Source: Sphingobacterium sp. (lineage in GTDB: Bacteria; Bacteroidota; Bacteroidia; Sphingobacteriales; Sphingobacteriaceae). Taken from it: 64,000 bases of DNA. Below are positions 9,089 through 17,274 of this stretch, in pieces. Within the stretch, counting starts at the first letter, position 1. Each line of letters begins with the position of its first letter. Position numbers and translations under genes: made by a program. The notes under the pieces were generated by a model, which saw nothing but the letters and a program-made list of their open reading frames with translations, was not told where the DNA came from and searched no databases. The stretch is from positions 1-64,000 of the forward strand of contig JAITLV010000257.1 of NCBI GenBank assembly GCA_031277685.1, given 5' to 3'.

Positions 9089-9197
9089 TTTAGATTTTAT
9101 TTTTTGGCAATAATTATTATTTTAGCACTGCAAAAAAAATATTCCTGAAAAACCTAGTTTAGGATTACTTATCTAATCTACGATTACTGGAATAACA

Positions 9198-9271
9198 CGG
9201 GATGTAGCGTAGCCCGGTATCGCGCCAGCATGGGGTGCTGGAGGTCGTCGGTTCAAATCCGGCCATCCCGA
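9198..9271 (+). tRNA. tRNA-Pro (anticodon GGG)
   Basis: All arms pair: acceptor CGGGATG (9198-9204) with CATCCCG (9264-9270), anticodon stem CCAGC/GCTGG around loop ATGGGGT (anticodon GGG at 9232-9234), and T arm GTCGG/CCGGC with loop TTCAAAT. The 3' CCA is not encoded. The 3' end is the phage integration target; because the shared core restores the acceptor stem, the tRNA remains intact after integration. Confidence 0.95.
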
Positions 9272-9272
9272 C
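9260..9272. other. attachment site attL core
   Basis: The 13-bp sequence CGGCCATCCCGAC at the 3' end of tRNA-Pro recurs at 60302-60314, directly beyond the integrase. This is the expected core of tRNA-directed integration by a tyrosine recombinase. Confidence 0.88.
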
Positions 9273-9286
9273 ATAATTTTGTATAT

Positions 9287-9324
9287 ACCACCTAATTTTC
9301 AATAAGTTAGGTGGTTTTGTTTTT
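9287..9324 (+). terminator. phage-supplied terminator for tRNA-Pro
   Basis: A 9-bp stem (ACCACCTAA with TTAGGTGGT) and T run lie directly after attL. The host's own terminator, displaced to 60323-60358, has a similar stem. The phage therefore carries a replacement terminator, as integration into a tRNA 3' end demands. Confidence 0.8.
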
Positions 9325-9356
9325 TATATGGCACGAATTATGGCACTTATTTATTA

Positions 9357-9803
9357 TTATCGCCTTCTTGGCGCACTTCGCGTATGCGGCCTTACATAAG
9401 TTCCGTCTTTCCTATAATACCCTTTAACCTGAACTGTTCCACGTGACGGTGTATAGGTAGAAGAAGGAGTATAATATGATCGTCGATATGTTGAATCTAT
9501 AGTTGAATTACTGACCGATGCTGTTCCGTATAATTTTTTTGTCCATCCTTTCTTCCCGTAAACATATTTACTACTTCTAGTCCATCCCTTATAACGCCCA
9601 TATCGAAACTCTCTGTAGTCGTTTTTCTCTATACTACTATTAACGTATATTGAGCTGCCTGCAGGTATTACTATTACCTCATTACTACCTTCATTAGGCT
9701 TCGAATACAACACTATATCCTCATCAGCATACATTTGTATGTAATTATTGGTGACACAAGATGTGGCCAAAAATATTGATATGATAAAGTATATGTATTT
9801 CAT
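9357..9803 (-). CDS. small lipoprotein with SH3-like region
   Basis: 148 residues. A lipoprotein signal ends in LATSC (Cys16). A bacterial-SH3-like segment follows (VLYSKPNEGSNEVIVIPAGS ... RYKGWTRSSKY), and then a Ser/Thr/Arg-rich tail. SH3-like domains often bind cell-wall peptides. It is the gene nearest attL and lies in the same orientation as the repressor, so it may be made in the lysogen. A role in the lysogen's envelope is inference. Confidence 0.7.
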   Translation of the reverse strand: MKYIYFIISIFLATSCVTNNYIQMYADEDIVLYSKPNEGSNEVIVIPAGSSIYVNSSIEKNDYREFRYGRYKGWTRSSKYVYGKKGWTKKLYGTASVSNSTIDSTYRRSYYTPSSTYTPSRGTVQVKGYYRKDGTYVRPHTRSAPRRR

Positions 9804-9836
9804 TGATATTAACTATTATTTTTAGTATTTTTGATA

Positions 9837-10343
9837 TTATTTAATAACTTTTGTAGCTATGTCATTTCTAGAGTTTTTGTCATCATTATATTTTTGGGTT
9901 GCCAACTCCTTTATACTGTCTTTCCTATGTGCATTAATTTTCTTTAGAAGGTTAACTTCTGAGGATAGGCTATCTAGCTTTACACGTATTTCTTTACTTT
10001 CTTGGTTGTTTACCCAGATTGGTATGGCTGCAATGAGCATGGATATAATAACCCCTAACGCAGCTATCCTTATGCTCCAGACATTGTTACTTATTGTGCT
10101 AGTCTTTACTTTTTTGTCTATATCACGATCCCGTGCCAGGTAGTCTTCCCACTCTTGGAATGTATTGAATTCCTTTAAAGCTGCTACACCTATATCAGTA
10201 ACTATATAATATTTACCTTCTATTTTGATAAGCCCATTTGATATAGCAACATCACGACAATTAATTTCTTCTTTGGAAGGACACTTACCCATAGAATAAT
10301 TATGATTATCCCTGACCTTCTTAATAAAATCGAATACTTCCAT
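9837..10343 (-). CDS. single-span membrane protein
   Basis: 168 residues. The N-terminal half looks soluble and wHTH-like in length, with GLIKIEGKYYIVTDIGVAAL reading as a winged-helix hairpin. One membrane helix follows (about 92-113, IRIAALGVIISMLIAAIPIW), then a C-terminal coiled coil. It may be a membrane-tethered regulator or exclusion protein. No family is recognised. Confidence 0.65.
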   Translation of the reverse strand: MEVFDFIKKVRDNHNYSMGKCPSKEEINCRDVAISNGLIKIEGKYYIVTDIGVAALKEFNTFQEWEDYLARDRDIDKKVKTSTISNNVWSIRIAALGVIISMLIAAIPIWVNNQESKEIRVKLDSLSSEVNLLKKINAHRKDSIKELATQKYNDDKNSRNDIATKVIK

Positions 10344-10362
10344 AAAAGATAGTATTGTGCTT

Positions 10363-10884
10363 TTACTTATGTAAGACTTTTGATTCGAAATTTTTACTTG
10401 TCCCAGATCCGTCAGAGTAAGTTACATTTATTGTTACCATCCCAGACCCCAAATTATATGAAAGCTTATCATCATAGTTTGTATCTCTCCATCTACCATC
10501 ACTATTCCCCCATTCTAAATTGGTTCCATTAAATTTTATTTTTGTTGATATAACATTACCTTCATTCCCGACATATTTACCATGGTAGATGCCATTATCT
10601 AATTCAACAGCAATATCTTTTGGTTTTTTATTGTATAACATAGAAATTGCAAATGACGCTATCTCTTTTTCTAAAGACATTTGTTGTTTTTCATCCAATT
10701 TACTTGTGATACTTTTATAATCAGACACTACCGGTTCGGCCTGGTCAAGTGTATCAACATTAGGATTATCAACGATTGAAGTATCCATATTAGTATTATT
10801 TTGCACTTTTAAGCCATTATTGGAACAAGAACTTGCTAGTACAAAAACTATTAACAGGATGTTTATAATTCTCATATATGACAT
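10363..10884 (-). CDS. putative lipoprotein
   Basis: 173 residues with a lipobox VLASSC near residue 20, an acidic Asn/Asp-rich linker, and a C-terminal beta-rich region (TKIKFNGTNLEWG ... MVTINVTYSDGSG). The start may be the second methionine (residue 4). It belongs to the run of exported proteins between attL and the repressor. Function unknown. Confidence 0.65.
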   Translation of the reverse strand: MSYMRIINILLIVFVLASSCSNNGLKVQNNTNMDTSIVDNPNVDTLDQAEPVVSDYKSITSKLDEKQQMSLEKEIASFAISMLYNKKPKDIAVELDNGIYHGKYVGNEGNVISTKIKFNGTNLEWGNSDGRWRDTNYDDKLSYNLGSGMVTINVTYSDGSGTSKNFESKVLHK

Positions 10885-10895
10885 TACTAAATTGA

Positions 10896-11321
10896 TTATT
10901 TATTACCTACATACCATCTGTAATACTCTAGATCCTCCTGGGTAAGTGTGTATTCTAATTTTATTTCAGACTCTCCTTGCTTACCTTTAACCTCTTTCTT
11001 CATATTAGCATCCCCTATAGTTACGTACATCTTATTTTGGTTCATAAAACGAGGATCTGCTTTAATGTAGAGTGAAACAACATCTCCGATTCGCCCTCTA
11101 TCTGATATCCCATAAATCATTCTATCAGAATAAGGCTCCTCGGTATATTCTTTATCACCTATCTTTCGATAACCTATATAAGTGTCTTGCATTTGACTAG
11201 AACTAAACTTATATTTTACTTCTATAGTATCTATATCTGATACTTTATCGTCCTTAGAGCATGAAATCAATAGGAAATTTACATAAACTAGAAGTAAAAT
11301 AGTCGACAACAGTTTTTTCAT
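10896..11321 (-). CDS. putative lipoprotein
   Basis: 141 residues with a lipoprotein signal peptide (LLISCSKDD, Cys21). A beta-rich domain with alternating strands follows (KYKFSSSQMQDTYIGYRK ... VTIGDANMKKEVKGK). No family recognised. It is only 28 bp from the next exported gene, suggesting co-transcription. Confidence 0.65.
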   Translation of the reverse strand: MKKLLSTILLLVYVNFLLISCSKDDKVSDIDTIEVKYKFSSSQMQDTYIGYRKIGDKEYTEEPYSDRMIYGISDRGRIGDVVSLYIKADPRFMNQNKMYVTIGDANMKKEVKGKQGESEIKLEYTLTQEDLEYYRWYVGNK

Positions 11322-11349
11322 AATAATATCTTTAGGTATACATTAAATA

Positions 11350-11970
11350 TTAAAGGTCGTTTAATTTTTTTTCATTTTGATTTTTGATTACACTATATAC
11401 TCTTTTCGAATCCTGGTACGTCAAAAAAACAGATAAATTTGGCGATATTTCTAAAGAAATGGCATTTTGACTATTAATTTTTTTACCCCAAAAACTTGTA
11501 AATTCCGCCTTACCTGCTTGTATAGCTGTCACTGTATGTCCATCTCCCTTTTCGTAAGGATATTCGTAATTTTCATAAGAGCTGGGCTCTCCGAACTTCA
11601 ATGAAATATCCTCAGAAATATTTTCATACAAGTCAACTACTTTAGATTCTAGATCTGGAATAAACATAGCAAACCCTTCATATAACTCGTTATTATAAAA
11701 TTTTAAGCAAATTACTGCATCCCGCCCGATGAATTTGTTAGTTTTATATATTATTGATTTACCATTATCATCTTTTATGACCCACCCTTTGCTTTTCATG
11801 ATATTTTTACAACTTTCTGCTGATGCGCCAAAATCCATTCCATAAAACCCAGAAATAGGGTCATAAGACCTTAAATTTGTATCTCCTGGTTTTACACTAG
11901 GTTTAATAGCCTGAGAATATGACATTAAGCTACAAAGTATTAAAACTAATATTGACAATAATTTTTTCAT
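11350..11970 (-). CDS. secreted protein of unknown function
   Basis: 206 residues with a Sec signal peptide (about 1-21, ending SYSQA). The mature part has a mixed alpha/beta pattern, with GFYGMDFGASAESCKNIMKS near the start. This resembles proteins that judge 'same or similar' short exported domains in Bacteroidota, but no named family is certain. It is immediately downstream of the repressor and probably shares its transcript, which would make it a lysogen-expressed gene. Confidence 0.6.
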   Translation of the reverse strand: MKKLLSILVLILCSLMSYSQAIKPSVKPGDTNLRSYDPISGFYGMDFGASAESCKNIMKSKGWVIKDDNGKSIIYKTNKFIGRDAVICLKFYNNELYEGFAMFIPDLESKVVDLYENISEDISLKFGEPSSYENYEYPYEKGDGHTVTAIQAGKAEFTSFWGKKINSQNAISLEISPNLSVFLTYQDSKRVYSVIKNQNEKKLNDL

Positions 11971-11984
11971 AAAAATTGTTAAGT

Positions 11985-12713
11985 TTATATTTCAGGTATA
12001 GATGGCCTATACCCCACTATTTTCCTATAAATGAATATTTGGAAAACGTCATCTAAAGGAATGTTATAGTCAGAATACTTTTTGTTGTAGGATCGGCACC
12101 TTAGGTAACCAATTTCAGTATTATGTTCAACAATTTGCTTAAATACATTTCCTTCTCTAGAGCAAATTACGAATAAATTCCCTCGTATAGGTAATTTTTC
12201 TCCTTTTTCTAAAACATACTCTTTTACAAGTATCTCAGCACCACCAGGTATTGATATATCGGTTCCATCAACCATACTATCACCATGAACACGAACAACT
12301 AGATAATCACCGGTATCAAATTCCTTAGGAACCAATCTTTTCTTAGTATCCGGCAGTAGATCAACATTTGACCCACCTAAAGGCCCTGCACTTGCAGAAA
12401 GATCTACATATTCGACCATCATATAATCATCAAACGAAACTGGTGTAATTTCATTTTTATCCTTTAAAGGGACTTCATTTTCATCAAATCCCCATATTTC
12501 TGATTCACTTACATTAAATGTTTCTGTTATAGATTTTACAGTTTCTCTTTTTAGATTTTGTGATTTGAAATATTGATACATATTCGTTTTAGAAACACCC
12601 ATCATTTCTATTGCCTTTTTCATATTAAATCTTTCTGAAATCGGCTTTTTCTTATCCTTTTCAAACTGTGAATCCAACCACAACCTAAATTTATCTCCTT
12701 GATATTCAAGCAT
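11985..12713 (-). CDS. phage repressor, HTH plus S24 (LexA/CI-type) peptidase
   Basis: 242 residues. The N-terminal DNA-binding domain occupies about 25-75 (MKKAIEMMGVSKTNMYQYFK). The C-terminal S24 domain carries the Ser nucleophile in VHGDSMVDG and the Lys base in GNVFKQIVEH. SASAGPLGG (about residue 108) sits in the linker where the Ala-Gly self-cleavage site is expected. It should maintain lysogeny and be inactivated after DNA damage. It is divergent from the early operon; the intergenic region holds candidate operators. Confidence 0.92.
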   Translation of the reverse strand: MLEYQGDKFRLWLDSQFEKDKKKPISERFNMKKAIEMMGVSKTNMYQYFKSQNLKRETVKSITETFNVSESEIWGFDENEVPLKDKNEITPVSFDDYMMVEYVDLSASAGPLGGSNVDLLPDTKKRLVPKEFDTGDYLVVRVHGDSMVDGTDISIPGGAEILVKEYVLEKGEKLPIRGNLFVICSREGNVFKQIVEHNTEIGYLRCRSYNKKYSDYNIPLDDVFQIFIYRKIVGYRPSIPEI

Positions 12714-12873
12714 AAAAACAATTAGTCCGTATTATATGTACTTTTTATTTTGTTAATGTAAATACTATACGTACCTTTGATTCAGTGAACGTTAAGTATA
12801 TTTTTAAATCGCAATGCAAATGTACACTTTTTGTTCACTTTTTTATCGAAAGTAAATATAAATATGTACCAAT
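12714..12873. promoter_or_regulatory. repressor/early-gene operator region
   Basis: This 160-bp switch region holds a minus-strand -7 box (TACATTTG, 12817-12824) for the repressor. It also has an inverted pair AGTGAAC (12784-12790) and GTTCACT (12833-12839). Four GTAC-centred motifs occur near 12738, 12771, 12822 and 12866, one of them the palindrome TGTACA. These are candidate operator half-sites, although which of them the repressor binds cannot be told. Confidence 0.6.
12749..12779 (+). promoter_or_regulatory. early rightward promoter, exact Bacteroidota consensus
   Basis: TTTG at 12749-12752, then 19 bases, then TACCTTTG at 12772-12779. This is an exact fit to the TTTG-N19-TAnnTTTG promoter of the Bacteroidota primary sigma factor. 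Transcription would start near 12786 and run into the gene at 12874. It is the likely lytic promoter that the repressor blocks. Confidence 0.8.
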
Positions 12874-13098
12874 ATGAATGCAAATGACATTGAGTTGACA
12901 AAAGTACCTGATTGGGTAAAAAATAGAATCAGGAAAGGGTTAAAACCAAAGGCCAAAACACTAAAAATTGGTCAAGCATTACCTGTAAAAACACTTGGTT
13001 GGGCAAGAAATCTTAAAACCCAGTTAAACGCTGAAACACCTATGGTTTTTGATTATTGGAAAGATGGTGAAAATATTTTTATAGGGAGGATAGCATAA
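12874..13098 (+). CDS. small basic protein in the cro position
   Basis: 74 residues, basic (IRKGLKPKAKTLKIGQALPV), the first gene of the early operon. It overlaps the KilA-N gene by one base (TAATG). The position corresponds to Cro/early regulators in lambdoid maps, but no helix-turn-helix is obvious. Function unknown. Confidence 0.7.
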   Translation: MNANDIELTKVPDWVKNRIRKGLKPKAKTLKIGQALPVKTLGWARNLKTQLNAETPMVFDYWKDGENIFIGRIA

Positions 13099-13865
13099 TG
13101 AACCAACTAACCAAACTGTTTTCATACGAAGGTAACCAGGTTACTTTCAAAAATGAACAAGGCACAACTTATGTTAATGCTACTCAAATGGCAAAATCAT
13201 TTGGTAAGCAACCTAAAGATTGGCTTAGACTACAAGGATCAACAGACTTTGTTAATGCTCTAGTTGAAGCTAGGCATATTAGCCTAGGTGATACTGTTAA
13301 AGTCCAAAATGGTATAGGCACATGGATGCATGAAGATGTTGCCTTAGAATTCAGCCGTTGGTTATCCCCTGCTTTCTCTATTTGGTGCAATGATCGTATT
13401 AAAGAACTTCTTTCAGTAGGTATGACTGCTACTCCAGCAGTAATGGAAGATATGTTGTCTAATCCGGATCTTATTATAGAAATGGCAACAAAACTTAAAG
13501 ATCTTCGATTGCAAAACGCCCAAAAAGATCACCAAATTGCTACAGCTAAACAATACTTTGACAGAGTACGCCCTAAAGAACTTTACTATGATGATGTTTT
13601 ATCATCCAGTTCATTGATCACAACTAACCAAATAGCTCAGGAATTGGGAACTACCGCTATTAAGCTCAACAAGATGCTTAAGGATCGTAAAGTTATTTAC
13701 AAGCAGGGAGATAAATGGTTAATATCATCTGTTTACCGTGGAAAGGGCTATGATGATACTGTAACATTCAAATATTTCAATTCTAAACAGGAGCCAATGA
13801 CACGCATAGAAATGCGATGGACAGAGAAAGGCCGTGAGTTTATTCACAACCTATTCAAAAACTAA
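13098..13865 (+). CDS. KilA-N / ANT-domain antirepressor
   Basis: 255 residues. The N-terminal KilA-N domain (about 15-105: YVNATQMAKSFGKQPKDWLR ... EDVALEFSRWLSPAFSIWC) is a known DNA-binding fold in phages and viruses. The C-terminal half matches the phage antirepressor KilAC/ANT domain (KQYFDRVRPKELYYDDVLSS, ending EKGREFIHNLFK). It probably counteracts the S24 repressor or acts as an early transcription factor. Confidence 0.9.
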   Translation: MNQLTKLFSYEGNQVTFKNEQGTTYVNATQMAKSFGKQPKDWLRLQGSTDFVNALVEARHISLGDTVKVQNGIGTWMHEDVALEFSRWLSPAFSIWCNDRIKELLSVGMTATPAVMEDMLSNPDLIIEMATKLKDLRLQNAQKDHQIATAKQYFDRVRPKELYYDDVLSSSSLITTNQIAQELGTTAIKLNKMLKDRKVIYKQGDKWLISSVYRGKGYDDTVTFKYFNSKQEPMTRIEMRWTEKGREFIHNLFKN

Positions 13866-13944
13866 AAAGACTTAAATATCAACTACTTAAACAATCTGCG
13901 ACAGGTTGTCAGGCGTGAGCTTTGCCTTTTAAAATAGCTCAAAT

Positions 13945-14016
13945 GAATGTGTCGCCAAGCGGTTAAGGCATTGGTCTGCAAAACCAACATCGGGAGTTCG
14001 ATTCTCCCCACATTCT
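13945..14016 (+). tRNA. phage tRNA-Cys (anticodon GCA)
   Basis: Acceptor GAATGTG (13945-13951) pairs with CACATTC (14009-14015). The discriminator is T, as required for Cys. The anticodon stem TTGGT/ACCAA encloses CTGCAAA (GCA at 13978-13980). The T arm has the GGGAG/CTCCC stem and TTCGATT loop. It follows the antirepressor gene in the early transcript. Confidence 0.92.
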
Positions 14017-14176
14017 CGAAAAAGTTCTTTGACATATTGATTTCCTTGACAGAAGCGGATGAATGGTAACAACACGCGTGGAGTCTAAAATAACACCGAT
14101 TTGAGGAAGTCGGGAGCTTGAAATACAGCGATCTAATAAACCTGAATAGTCAGTTAGGTTAGTCAATTAAAAATAA
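14017..14176 (+). other. untranslated stretch between tRNA genes, nothing recognised
   Basis: 160 bases between the tRNA-Cys and the tRNA-Leu-like gene. I see one hairpin (AACCT...AGGTT near 14138-14159) but no T-arm signature and no open frame. It may be tRNA processing spacer or a decayed tRNA. Confidence 0.4.
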
Positions 14177-14355
14177 GGTGAGGTGGCGGAATGGTATACG
14201 CTATCGCCGTGACATGTGGAAAATTCAGATTAAACCTCTGGGCGAGAAAATAAGCTAAACCACTACTTAGGGTTAAAGTAAAGCTAAACACTTATGTGTA
14301 TCGGGCTTCAAATGTTAGTCCAAAACTCATGCAGGTTCGAATCCTGCCCTTGCCA
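14177..14355 (+). tRNA. tRNA-Leu-like gene with about 100 extra bases in the anticodon region
   Basis: Acceptor GGTGAGG (14177-14183) pairs with CCTTGCC (14348-14354) through 7 pairs, two of them G-T; the discriminator is A. The D arm (GTGGCGGAATGGTATACGC) is typical of tRNA-Leu. The T arm GCAGG/CCTGC with TTCGAAT is perfect. Between D arm and T arm lie 129 bases instead of 30-40. A loop TTCAAAT (14307-14313) would give anticodon CAA, and TATCG occurs on both sides of the excess (14202-14206, 14299-14303). It is either an interrupted or spliced tRNA, or a broken one. Confidence 0.5.
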
Positions 14356-14446
14356 CAACGAAAATGCCCAACCTTTTGGCGGTAGTCTGCAGGCTGAATT
14401 GAATACATCTGAAAACCGCCATTTTTTCACTTTAAAATTCATTGAT

Positions 14447-14710
14447 ATGCTAAGAGTAACGATTGACGAGCAGCTGTTAACGGACATCATTGATAGGGCC
14501 GTTGATACAGCTATCAAAAAAGAAAGGGAGAAACAGAGTGATCCTGTAATTATTAATCTGACCAAAATGTCGGAGGTATTCGGTGTAACCCGGCAAACGG
14601 TTATCTCATGGGTAAACACTGGCCAGATAACCTCTATACCAATTGGAGGATCTCATTTTTTCGACCTAAATAAAGTAATCAAAGAAAAGCAAACCAAAAG
14701 AAAACGATAG
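14447..14710 (+). CDS. helix-turn-helix (excisionase/MerR-like) protein
   Basis: 87 residues from the ATG at 14447 (MLRVTIDEQLLTDIIDRAVD). The C-terminal half is an HTH_17-type motif (TKMSEVFGVTRQTVISWVNTGQI, then PIGGSHFFDLNKVIKEK). Such small winged-helix proteins act as excisionases or regulators. An upstream in-frame start would run through the tRNA-like gene and is rejected. Confidence 0.8.
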   Translation: MLRVTIDEQLLTDIIDRAVDTAIKKEREKQSDPVIINLTKMSEVFGVTRQTVISWVNTGQITSIPIGGSHFFDLNKVIKEKQTKRKR

Positions 14711-14712
14711 TT

Positions 14713-14880
14713 ATGAAAACATTAAAAAGACATATCAAGCGCTTAAGATATCGCTATGATCTATTGAGTGACCAGGAAAAGAAGTCATTCAAAAAAGACC
14801 TATTGGAATGTACATTATGCACTCTAATGTTTGCTGCTGTAATTACAATAATGGTACTGAGTATTCTACTTGAAAAATAA
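14713..14880 (+). CDS. small single-span membrane protein
   Basis: 55 residues: a basic N-terminal helix (MKTLKRHIKRLRYRYD) and a C-terminal membrane helix (LCTLMFAAVITIMVLSILL). It starts 2 bases after the preceding stop, so co-translation is likely. Function unknown. Confidence 0.6.
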   Translation: MKTLKRHIKRLRYRYDLLSDQEKKSFKKDLLECTLCTLMFAAVITIMVLSILLEK

Positions 14881-14887
14881 TTTAGAT

Positions 14888-15391
14888 ATGAGCACATCAA
14901 AACATCACTTTAGAAAAGTATACAAGTCTGATCACTTAGGGGTGCCAGATTTGGAAGATTTATTGGAGGAAGGGAAAAACCTAATATTCAATATTAAGGA
15001 AGTAAAGCAAGAATATGGCGTATCAGTTGCTGGTAAAAAAGGCAATTATAATATTGCTCATTTCTATGAGGGAATTAAGCCTTTAGTTCTTAACGCTACA
15101 AATGCAAAAGTTCTTAAATCATTTTCGGGAGGATCTGCATTCGTTGAGGACTGGAGAGATATACCAGTAGAATTGTATATCGACGCTTCTGTTAAGATGA
15201 AAAATGAAGTAGTTGGCGGTGTTCGAATTAAGCAAACAAAACCTGTTATCAATAAAGAAAAGCCAGCATTTACTAAGGATAACTTCCAAAAAGCCGCCAA
15301 CGCAAAAGCCACTATTGATACTATCAAAAAAAGCTATACGATCGACATTGACACAGAATTAGCTTACATAGAATTTATCAAAGATGTCTGA
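14888..15391 (+). CDS. phage protein preceding the YqaJ nuclease
   Basis: 167 residues from the ATG at 14888, preferred over the TTG at 14870. It contains DHLGVPDLEDLLEEGKNLIF and GKKGNYNIAHFYEGIKPLVL. It overlaps the next gene by 8 bp. The position beside a PD-(D/E)XK exonuclease and an SMC-like ATPase suggests a recombination or ssDNA-handling partner; that is inference from context only. Confidence 0.6.
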   Translation: MSTSKHHFRKVYKSDHLGVPDLEDLLEEGKNLIFNIKEVKQEYGVSVAGKKGNYNIAHFYEGIKPLVLNATNAKVLKSFSGGSAFVEDWRDIPVELYIDASVKMKNEVVGGVRIKQTKPVINKEKPAFTKDNFQKAANAKATIDTIKKSYTIDIDTELAYIEFIKDV

Positions 15392-16019
15392 ACAACGTAG
15401 TAACGAATGGTTTGAGGAAAGGCTTGGAAAGTTTACCTCTTCAAACATCCATAAGCTTATGGGTAAAAAAGGGCTTGGTGAAACAGGTAAAACATATTGC
15501 TTCGAATTAGCAACAGACATTGTAAGTGGTAAAGACTGGAATGAAAATTTTGTCTCTTTCGATATGCAGCGAGGTATTGACCTGGAGCCTTTAGCCTTTG
15601 AAAAGTTTTCTGAAATAATGTCAGAACAGTTTGTAAATGTCGAAAAATCAGAATTTATTATTCTTAATGACTATACCGGTAGCAGTCCAGACGGACTAGT
15701 TGGAGATTTTGGCGTATTAGAAATGAAATGCCCAAAAAGAAACAAATTCTTTAAAATAGTCGCTTTTGGGCAAAGTGAAATAGACTCTGAATACTTATGG
15801 CAAATGCAACACCAAATGTTTGTAACAGGCCGATCACTCGCTTACTTTTTCAATTACTACATATTCAATGGTGATCCTTTTTGGCATCTTATCGAAGTCG
15901 AAAAAGATGATTTAATGCAGGAACAATTAGAAGGTAGAATAGAGCAAGCGAAAGAAATAAGAGACGAGTACATCGATCAAATTTTATCAAATATCCAGTA
16001 CAAAGACCTATCAATTTAA
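15384..16019 (+). CDS. YqaJ-type phage exonuclease
   Basis: 211 residues. The YqaJ/lambda-exonuclease signature is visible: RSNEWFEERLGKFTSSNIHK at the N-terminus, GSSPDGLVGDFGVLEMKCP (acidic, then E-x-K catalytic core) near 100-120, and WQMQHQMFVTG (the conserved Gln motif) near 140. It probably degrades one strand of duplex ends for single-strand-annealing recombination or genome end processing. Confidence 0.88.
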   Translation: MSEQRSNEWFEERLGKFTSSNIHKLMGKKGLGETGKTYCFELATDIVSGKDWNENFVSFDMQRGIDLEPLAFEKFSEIMSEQFVNVEKSEFIILNDYTGSSPDGLVGDFGVLEMKCPKRNKFFKIVAFGQSEIDSEYLWQMQHQMFVTGRSLAYFFNYYIFNGDPFWHLIEVEKDDLMQEQLEGRIEQAKEIRDEYIDQILSNIQYKDLSI

Positions 16020-16029
16020 AAACTTAATC

Positions 16030-17274
16030 ATGAGCAAAGTTAAAACAATCACAGTATCAAATTTAAAAGCAATTAGCAACCTTACAGCGGACTTTAACGG
16101 TTGCACAGCTATAATCACAGGCGGCAACAATAAAGGCAAATCAAGCTTCTTACGTTCACTGCCAGACAGGCTTAAACAAACTAAACCTGATGTAATCCTA
16201 AAAGAAGGGGAAACGGAAGGATTCGCCGAATGGGAATTGACTACTGGCGAAAAGTTCCGTTGGCAGTTCGACAATAAAACCAAAGCTGGTGAAAAGCTTA
16301 TTTTTATTACCAAAGAAAACATAAAGACCTCAATCACAAAAGAGATATCAGATCGATATTTCCCTAAAGGATTCGATATTGACAAGTTCCTTAATGAAGG
16401 CCCACAGAAGCAACGCGAAATGCTTCAAAAGATTGTCGGTATTGATTTTACTGATGTCGATCGTAGATATAAAGAAGCCTACGAAAACCGGACATTCGCC
16501 AATAAGCAACTGGAAGCAGACAGGGCCAAATTAAAGCCCGTTAATAAGGATCTTGATAAGGAGCCAAAACCATTTATTGAACTTCAACAGCAATTAGCCG
16601 GAATTGACTCCCATAATGAAAAGTACAAGTATGTTACTGACGGTATTACCGAGAAAGAAAATAAGGTTGTTGCCTCTGAAAATGAAATTTTAAGGCTACG
16701 GGATTTGATTGCCATTGAAGAGGACAAAATAACTTCTTTAGAAGTTGAAATTACCAAGGGTAAGGCTTGGGTTGATGTTAAAGAAAATCAGCCTAAAACG
16801 GAAGAAGAAGCTAAGCAGCTTCAAGATCAGATTGACGCTATAATCAAGGGCAACGAAGCTATTGAGGAAAACAACAAGGCTATCGAGATTCAAACACAAT
16901 TTGATACCTCAGAAAAAGAAGCAAAAGCAGCTGATGACCTGGTCAAGAAAATTGAAGCTGAAAAGGTTGACATGATCAAGAAAGCAAAACTACCTGTAGG
17001 ATTTGGATTCTCAGACGATGGTGTTACTTACTTAGGTCATTCATTATCGAAAGCTCAGTTGAGTACATCTGCCATTTACATTGCTGCTCTTAAACTTGCT
17101 GCCTTGAATATTGGAGAAGTTAAAACTCTTCATTTCGATGCTTCCTACTTAGATAAGAATTCATTGCAAGAAATCGAAAATTGGGCAAAAGAAAACGATT
17201 TGCAATTACTTATCGAGCGTCCAGACTTTGACGGTGGAGAAATCGAATTCCACTTGATTAATGCTGTCTCCTAA
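16030..17274 (+). CDS. SMC/RecF-like P-loop ATPase
   Basis: 414 residues. Walker A GGNNKGKSS lies near residues 36-44. A long charged coiled coil runs from about 150 to 300. The C-terminal lobe contains LSKAQLSTSAIYIAALKLAA (signature-like) and LHFDASYLDK (Walker-B-like, LHFD). The arrangement is that of split RecN/SMC-type ATPases found with phage exonucleases. Likely works with the YqaJ nuclease in DNA repair or recombination. Confidence 0.78.
   Translation: MSKVKTITVSNLKAISNLTADFNGCTAIITGGNNKGKSSFLRSLPDRLKQTKPDVILKEGETEGFAEWELTTGEKFRWQFDNKTKAGEKLIFITKENIKTSITKEISDRYFPKGFDIDKFLNEGPQKQREMLQKIVGIDFTDVDRRYKEAYENRTFANKQLEADRAKLKPVNKDLDKEPKPFIELQQQLAGIDSHNEKYKYVTDGITEKENKVVASENEILRLRDLIAIEEDKITSLEVEITKGKAWVDVKENQPKTEEEAKQLQDQIDAIIKGNEAIEENNKAIEIQTQFDTSEKEAKAADDLVKKIEAEKVDMIKKAKLPVGFGFSDDGVTYLGHSLSKAQLSTSAIYIAALKLAALNIGEVKTLHFDASYLDKNSLQEIENWAKENDLQLLIERPDFDGGEIEFHLINAVS

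Noticed and set aside
12817..12847. Full consensus promoter for the repressor
   Set aside because: The -7 box TACATTTG is clear but TTTG is not found 19 bases upstream, so only the -7 element was claimed.
14177..14355. tmRNA or complete group I intron
   Set aside because: The RNA is half the length of a tmRNA and has no tag reading frame. A group I intron would need P3 to P6 elements, for which there is no room before the R-like segment.
14294..14446. Upstream extension of the HTH gene at 14447
   Set aside because: The in-frame extension reads through the tRNA-like T arm and acceptor; the ATG at 14447 gives a natural protein start.
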